Shown here: positions 58,206 to 64,000 of the stretch, one piece after another
Numbering within the stretch: position 1 is the stretch's first letter
Layout: every line of letters starts with the position of its first letter
Origin: Priapulus caudatus
Lineage: Eukaryota > Priapulida > Priapulimorpha > Priapulimorphida > Priapulidae
DNA: 64,000 bases
Direction of reading: 5' to 3'
NCBI RefSeq assembly: GCF_000485595.1
Contig: NW_014577136.1
Span: forward strand, 24,902 to 88,901
The notes under the pieces: model-generated
Told to the model about the DNA's origin: nothing
Database searches by the model: none
The model's input: only the letters and a program-made list of their open reading frames with translations
Program-made: the position numbers and the translations under genes

Positions 58206-61200
58206 CTGAGAGAGTCCTGCTTCCCTAGAAAGTCTCTGCATCATGCCTCCAAGAAAATGCTCTCCGACTGCAGTACTGTTGTACCAGATCGAGTCACTCT
58301 CTTCTGCTGCTTCAAACGGACGCTGCCAGAATGCATTGATAAGAGGTGACAACTTTGATGCATACTTCATGAAGCTGGCATACGGGCACCTTGGATTTCC
58401 TGCAACCAGGAGCAATTAATCATATTCCTAGCTGGTAACCAGTAGCTTCACATTTACAAATTCCAATTGCACTGCTTCAGATTGCAAAACATTATAAAGA
58501 ACATATATATACTGGACAGAGTAAAACTAATTCTTACAAGAGAACCCACTTTATAAGTTGCTGATTTTACCATGCTACCCTCGTGATGTTAATATCAAAT
58601 AAATATATAATAAATAATATCAATAAGAATATTAATTAAAAAATCTATTATAAATATATTTATCTGTATTTCTTGGCAGATTACATTCACACTTTGTATG
58701 GGAAAACAATGTCACATTCTTGAATATGGTGAAGAAGGAAATCAGTGGACAATTATAAAAATATTGATTAAAGACGAACACATCATTTTTTAAGAATAAA
58801 TGCCAGTGGCAGATCTAGACTAGAGGGGGGTTGGGGGCTGGGTTGCAATCACCCTCCCCATTCAGCCACTAACTAATGTTACAATACTAGTAAAATGGGG
58901 ACAAAAATAAAAAAGTCAGTCTGCAGGCTGATAGAAACTGGGTATTCCCCGCCTTCACTCAAATATCAACAACCCCCCCCCCCCATCCCGTGAAAGCTAG
59001 ATCCGCCCTTGAATGCTGCTTATATTAGGTAATAATGTCAAGTATGCCCCCATGAAGGCAGATTTGTTTGTAAATTTATTTAGCATTGTTTGTTACCAGA
59101 AATTACAGAATCACCAGGGGTTTACTAAATTTTACAATCCATCTGGCTGATCGAGAAAGACAATTGCTACATGAAAGTACAAATGTGACCCGCTCCAGCA
59201 TAATACGGACTAAGTCGCAAATCATTGTTTTGAGTAATGAGCACGCACACATGTCAATGCTGAAAATGGCCTACCTGGACAAAAATGATTTTTTTACAAA
59301 AATAAGTTCCTAAGTGCATATTTAATCCGGATATATAGGTTCAGATATCTCTAGATTATTATGGTCATTTTTAATTTAAAAAAATGAAAAAATAAAAAAT
59401 ATTTTTTAAGAGACTTCTGACTTAATTGACCACTCATCCCCGCTCATCCCTTACCCGAAACGCTTTATCTCAAAAGCTGCATATTCCGGAATAAGTCGGT
59501 TTCCGATCTTCAAATTGCTGTAGATCGGTCAATTCTCCTATATAGCCAAATATTATATATCATTTTAAAGGTAATTAAATGATCTATTCAGATATGCACA
59601 TAACTCAATTTGTAGAATTTCCTACTTAATCCTGGTTTTGCTGGAGCAGGTCAGAAATGATACAAATAATGAGGAGCCTAATAACAATTATGACCCTGAT
59701 AACTTTTGGATATTTTTATATACAGAATACATATATACTGTACATATGAATTAGACCTCAGTACATTAGAATATCCTACAGATGTAACTTACCCAGCCAG
59801 GCCTGATTTAGTTCCAAAAACTAAGATTTCGACTATATATAAACTTGTATAACCTATACTATAGTACCATCCATAAAAATTACCCAGTCCTGCACAACAG
59901 ATATCAGTCCCAGACTGGGTACATGGTAATGTCTCACGAACGAATTAGCAAAGATGATGAAAACGATTTAGGAACAGCTGCATACTATAATTCGTAACGA
60001 AATTTAGACAGCAGCAACATGTAAAGATGTAAAGAGTGTAAACGTATAAATGCCATACAAAATCACTTAATTCTGATAACTACAACTAATATTAGGTAAA
60101 TAAGCTATATGAGATCGAGAGTCCACACAATGGCAAAGATTACCAACCATAGAAATACATAGAGACACTATATATATAGAGTTTACCTATATTATTTTTA
60201 TGATTAATAATTTGTTTCTGCTAGACATAGTTTTGTTTTTTAGCTCCCTTCTTCGCATTCCACCCTCTTTTCATTCTTTCCTCTCTGCTACCCCATCTCT
60301 ATACCTCTGTGCCTCACCTCAACCCGTCTCCCCATATAAGGCCGGGGTGCAACCACAGGGAACCACACGTAAAGGGTTAGGAGAAACTGCCATATATATT
60401 ATATATATATATATATATCATAAAGTTATAAATACAAGTGCATGCACAATAGATCTATACCACTACCAGATCTATATATAGGACTTGTGACACTTTTTGA
60501 CATGTTTATCTTTAGTACCTGGTCGTTGACACATCCTTCCAGACGTAATACTTGCATTAGTAAAGCCATTGTCTTCGTGGAAGGCGCTGTCCAGGTGTAT
60601 GTATCCGCGCCCGTTGTCCTCCCCGATGATGAACGCCTCTTTCGTGAGCATCCGCAACGTTTGTCTGCCTCCCGGGTTCAAGTACATCATTACGTCTAAC
60701 CAGACCTTATTCTGTAGCCCGTGAGGAGTACTAGTGTTCGTAATCGGCCCGTAGTATAACTTGCGTATATCTGCCGGAGTTACTTCTGTCCGGTGCTTTA
60801 TTGCACATCGGCCTTGTCGAGACAGCTGCGAGCACTGGGCTTTAAACACGGCATTTGCCGGTACGAAGTACGGATCTTTAACGATGTCCCATCGTCTGGA
60901 GCGGAAAAAATACCGCGCTATGCCCCACTTAATGGAACACATCGATCCTCTCGAGTACACAGTACCATCTCGCCTGCGAACGTTACTATAGAAATCGCAC
61001 AATATGTCAAGAAGTTGAGACTTGTCCGTTATGTTGTCGATGTCTACGTGACGACCCTGGCAGTAAGAACGCATCGCAGAAAGGGCATTGCGGGTTGCGA
61101 TCTGTGTATTCCGCGTCGAGCCCTCGCATTCCGCCACCATTTGGTCATTTTCGTCGTCGGCAAACTCTACGCCAACTTCGAAATCATCCATCACAGGAAT

Positions 61201-61269
61201 GGCCTCGCAGTCCGCCGAGATCACCGACAAGTCAGGAACGCTGTCAAGCCTTTCTTGTCCATCAGCCAT
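58206..61269 (-). CDS. KIAA1958/DUF3504-like protein (Crypton-type recombinase descendant), 3' incomplete
   Basis: Exons 61269-60519 and 58399-58206 join in phase across a 2.1-kb GT-AG intron to give 315 codons. The ATG at 61269 has a strong context (AAAATGG). An acidic N-terminal region is followed by the DUF3504 signature: LLDILCDFYSNVRRRDG, SIKWGIARYFF, GLQNKVWLDVMMYLNPGGRQ and, in exon 2, GNPRCPYASF, NAFWQRP and LSREAGLSQ. This domain descends from Crypton tyrosine recombinases and is found in animal host proteins (KIAA1958, ZMYM, QRICH1). After LSQ a clean donor leads off, but the exon with the C-terminal catalytic residues is not visible. It could be lost, in the 25-base gap or further left. 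Whether this is a domesticated host gene or a mobile Crypton is open; the intron and acidic N-terminus favour a host gene. Confidence 0.78.
58803..59011. mobile_element. hAT-like MITE within the recombinase gene intron
   Basis: Left end CAGTGGCAGATCTAGACTAG and right end GCTAGATCCGCCCTTG are inverted, with G and C runs inside. AATGC lies next to both ends. Same group as 19738-19988. Confidence 0.7.
59184..59655. mobile_element. ~470-bp MITE with TGTGACCCGCTCCAGCA ends, copy 2
   Basis: Inverted relative to copy 1 at 50223-50657 and more diverged in the middle. It lies in the intron of the KIAA1958-like gene. Confidence 0.85.
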
Positions 61270-61611
61270 TTTGGATCGAGTGTTATTATTATAGGCCGGT
61301 GACGTCACGCATCCAATAACATCATTATCCAATGGACGGACTCACTATCGACCACGTGCGTCTGGTCGCACAATAATATCCCATTATCGGGAGCCGGGGT
61401 CGCACATGTTAGGCGGCAATGGCTCGTAGACCACGGGAGTGGTAGCGGCAGCTCGTAGATACCGTGCTATTATATATTCTGCAGCTAGCGAGCGCACTAC
61501 TGAGCCACGGAAAGCGTTGCTACACGACATGTTATTTGCACCAGCTGTAGCCTGTACAACTGTATATATGTGCGTAAATTATGCAGGGTGGAACCATATG
61601 TGTATTACGTA

Positions 61612-61790
<179 letters not shown>

Positions 61791-61875
61791 TGTATGTGAT
61801 GTTAATTTTATAGCCATGACAAATATGACACCATATTCTACATTACAAATATACATATACCCATATATATATATA

Positions 61876-61908
61876 TATCAAGAGTCCATAATAGAACATT
61901 TTGACTCT

Positions 61909-61913
<5 letters not shown>
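61876..61913. mobile_element. Short palindrome, ATCAAGAGT variant
   Basis: TATCAAGAGTCCATAATAG, then a centre, then TTTTGACTCTTGATA within a (TA)n tract. Likely a diverged member of the ATCAGGAGT family. Confidence 0.6.
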
Positions 61914-61955
<42 letters not shown>

Positions 61956-61959
61956 ACAA

Positions 61960-62140
61960 GGCCCCCCGCTGTACAGGGGGGGGGTCCAGGGGGTCCGGAC
62001 CCCCACCCCCTGCTCGCGCAGAAAACGCATCTAAGGGAGTCTAATTTCAAAAAAATTCTGGACGCTTTCCTTCGCGTGCTTGCAAGTTTGGGTTACGGTT
62101 AGACCCCCCACCCCTGGTACAAATCTTGTACACGCCCCTG
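61960..62140 (-). repeat. Interspersed GC-rich MITE-like repeat, copy 3
   Basis: Reverse-orientation copy of 1983-2178. It ends CACGCCCCTG on the plus strand and contains CTCGCGCAGAAAACGCATCT plus long G and C runs. Confidence 0.7.
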
Positions 62141-62273
62141 ATATATTCCTTTTTCTAATCTGCATGTTCAATTCTTCATACACTCCACGCGCGCGATAGC
62201 CTATAGCTAATATCTGTTATTACGCGCGCGTCTTACATACGAACGAAAGAAAGTTGAGAGTTAATTTGCAGAC

Positions 62274-62311
62274 TATATAAAGTGCTACACGACCCAGTGG
62301 TTCAGTTTTTA
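62274..62311 (+). promoter_or_regulatory. Putative TATA/Inr core promoter
   Basis: TATATAAAG at 62274 is followed by a TTCAGTTTTT initiator whose A (62304) lies exactly 30 bases from the start of the TATA box. An ATG at 62311 opens only a 26-codon frame. No gene is recognised downstream before the window ends; the first exon may be non-coding, or the promoter may belong to a repeat. Confidence 0.4.
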
Positions 62312-62796
62312 TGAACGAAACTAACGTAGTGGAAACGGGGACGCGTTATTGTTTCAGTATAATAGCCGTACATTCGCACAAACACCTATAGGCAGTGAGT
62401 GTTTTCACTCGATGCATGACCCGCGGGTTTACATTTCAGGAACAGCTATATTCTAGTGTGCAATCTTGAGTCGGAGCGACTCGCATACACCACGAGTAAC
62501 CAACCACGATATATTCGCGCTGCTCTCACTCTGCGTCCTGCTAAGCACGTTTTTTGTTAATCCGTTAGAGGCAATTGCATGCGCTTTGACGGCTCTGAGT
62601 GTCGGTGGGTTTTGTTCCGGAGTTCGTTACCAGTTTTAGTTGTGGTTATTGTTGTTGTTGTTATTGTTTGTTGTGAAAGGCGTTGTTGCATGTTTACGTG
62701 AAAGCAGCGTCACCGCATAGCTTGCAAGACCAGTCAGGCAGTGGTTGGCTTACCAGTGATGGATCAATGAATGGGTCAGCGGGGGAGGGGATATAC

Positions 62797-63001
62797 TATC
62801 GATGCAGAGAAAAAATGTAAAATTTATTTTTCGGGGGCTACTTTTCAAGCTCGCGTGCATGAAAATAGTACTTTAAAATTTGGTTTGCATTGAACTCTAT
62901 GCAAATTTCCGGGGGCTCTTTTTGCATTTCCGGGGCTCTTTTGGGCATTTCGGGGGCTAAATCGTACCGAGCCCCCGTGTATTTTTTTCACTGTATCGAT
63001 G
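62797..63001. mobile_element. hAT MITE with exact 8-bp target duplication
   Basis: TATCGATG flanks both sides (62797-62804 and 62994-63001). Ends CAGAGAAAAAAT and ATTTTTTTCACTG are near inverted repeats. The interior repeats TTTCGGGGGCT several times. Confidence 0.88.
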
Positions 63002-63349
63002 AAGGGTGTATGTTGGAACACTGTAAGCGCTGGTCGCCAGCGGGGGTCCAGCCGAGCATTTTAGTGCTTTCGAAGGTAATTTCTGGCATCCGGTGGGAAG
63101 TAAATTAGGGGTGAAATAAGAAAAATTGAGGTTTGAAATGCTGCTAAATCAGTGTTTCGCGTTTTTCACTGGTTTTCAGTTTTAGAATCTTTTACCGGGC
63201 GGTTGGACACAGTAATGATGCCCCCCTCTGGATCCGTTAGTGTGCCTCCATATCGGTAAGATTTTAGCTTTCCTATTTGAGTCGACGTTATACAACCGAT
63301 TTTGAGAGTATAGACACTCGATCGATTCGCCTTCTGTGTACGTGAGAGC

Positions 63350-63600
63350 GACGTGTTCAGTTGCGTGTGTGTTCGTGTACCCATGCGTGTATGCGTGTGG
63401 GTGCGTCCGTGTGTGTTTGTGCGTGGATGCATGTTTGCTTGTGCGTGTTTGTGTGCATGCGTGTACGTGTGTGTGCGCATTTATGTGTGTGTGTGCATGC
63501 GTGTACGTGTGTGTGCGCATCTGTGTGTGTGCATGCGTGTATATAGGTGTGTCGTGTGTGTGTGCATATGTGTGCGTGCGTGCGTGTGCGTGTATACTGT
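63350..63600 (+). repeat. GT/GC-rich microsatellite
   Basis: GTGTGTGCATGCGTGTACGT-like units, imperfect. The long frames on both strands (Cys/Val and His/Thr) are not genes. Confidence 0.9.
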
Positions 63601-64000
63601 GTTCTCGCGCGTACATGAGACTGCGCCAGCAATTAACAATAAAGGTCAAGATATGTAGGCCGCTCACTATATTAGCAGTGGCATTGTTCAGTTTCCAAAG
63701 CTTCTTCAGCTTCTAAAGCCAATTTTCTTTCACATATTTACGTCGTGCGAAATGCGGTGTGAATAGGAATAAATGCCATTTACGAGCAGACTAGCGGGAT
63801 AACGACTATGTAGCCTACTTCCTAGCTACCTGCTGAGTTATATCAGGTGTGTTTGGAATGTCTCGTAGTTCGATATTCAATCATTTCGATAATTTTACAT
63901 TTTAACGCTAACGTTAATTTCTAGAGGAAAACATCACGCACTCATGGTGTTAGGTAAAAAAAAATTACGACTGATGGTAAAAATGATCGTTATTGACACT
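63601..64000. other. Nothing recognised to window end
   Basis: AT-rich unique sequence with no frame, repeat or site I can support. Confidence 0.5.

Noticed and set aside
60761-61319. Plus-strand frames of up to 169 codons
   Set aside because: They are shadows of the minus-strand DUF3504 exon, which has clear family motifs and a phase-matched next exon.
63182-63716. Histidine/threonine-rich and cysteine/valine-rich frames near the right edge
   Set aside because: Generated by the GT/GC microsatellite on both strands.

Overview
This is animal nuclear DNA. The genes are split by GT-AG introns. The two intact ones are deeply conserved animal genes: nardilysin, a secreted or cytosolic M16 zinc peptidase, and EFCAB2/DRC8, an axonemal EF-hand protein. 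The space between exons is crowded with short DNA transposons (MITEs), palindromic fold-back elements, microsatellites and minisatellites. This fits an aquatic invertebrate such as a sponge, cnidarian or lophotrochozoan. The sequence alone does not let me place it more finely.

Layout. 1-13.1 kb has no gene I recognise. It holds a degenerate ~160-bp satellite (3.6-5.0 kb), GC-rich patches and a ~780-bp near-perfect palindrome (10.08-10.86 kb). 13.1-14.7 kb (minus strand) carries five exons of an EFCAB2/DRC8 homologue. 14.7-17.5 kb lies between EFCAB2 and nardilysin, which are arranged head to head. It contains a palindrome, a hairpin with telomere-like CCCTAA repeats, and a 997-bp tandem duplication carrying the nardilysin upstream region and the start of its first exon. 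17.5-44.0 kb (plus strand) is a complete nardilysin gene: 29 exons with consistent phase, 1,123 codons before the stop. Its introns are packed with repeats. Fold-backs occupy introns 1, 3, 12 and 18. Intron 18 (7.3 kb) holds a composite element with two broken, oppositely oriented copies of a PIN/FEN-like plus CXC protein gene.

44.0-51.2 kb has an 824-base assembly gap, two possible terminal exons (45.6 and 47.3 kb), a G-rich tract and AT-rich DNA. 51.2-51.6 kb is a CpG-rich block with a minus-strand open exon encoding poly-Q and a coiled coil. 51.7-56.1 kb is a ~4.5-kb minisatellite with a 30-bp unit, flanked by direct copies of one ~38-bp sequence. 56.9 kb has a 25-base gap beside another copy of the 15.2-kb palindrome. 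58.2-61.3 kb (minus) has two phase-matched exons of a KIAA1958/DUF3504-like gene, which is a Crypton-type tyrosine-recombinase descendant. 61.6-64.0 kb has microsatellites, MITEs and a TATA/Inr pair spaced like a real core promoter.

Nardilysin and DRC8 have no known joint pathway; their adjacency is probably only positional. The distinctive feature of the window is the density of long inverted repeats, many inside nardilysin introns, where they would fold into double-stranded pre-mRNA. Several small palindromes share the ends ATCAGGAGT/ACTCCTGAT with the large fold-back at 10 kb and look like one non-autonomous family. Interiors of the tandem arrays are full of one-base indels, which suggests unpolished long-read consensus there.
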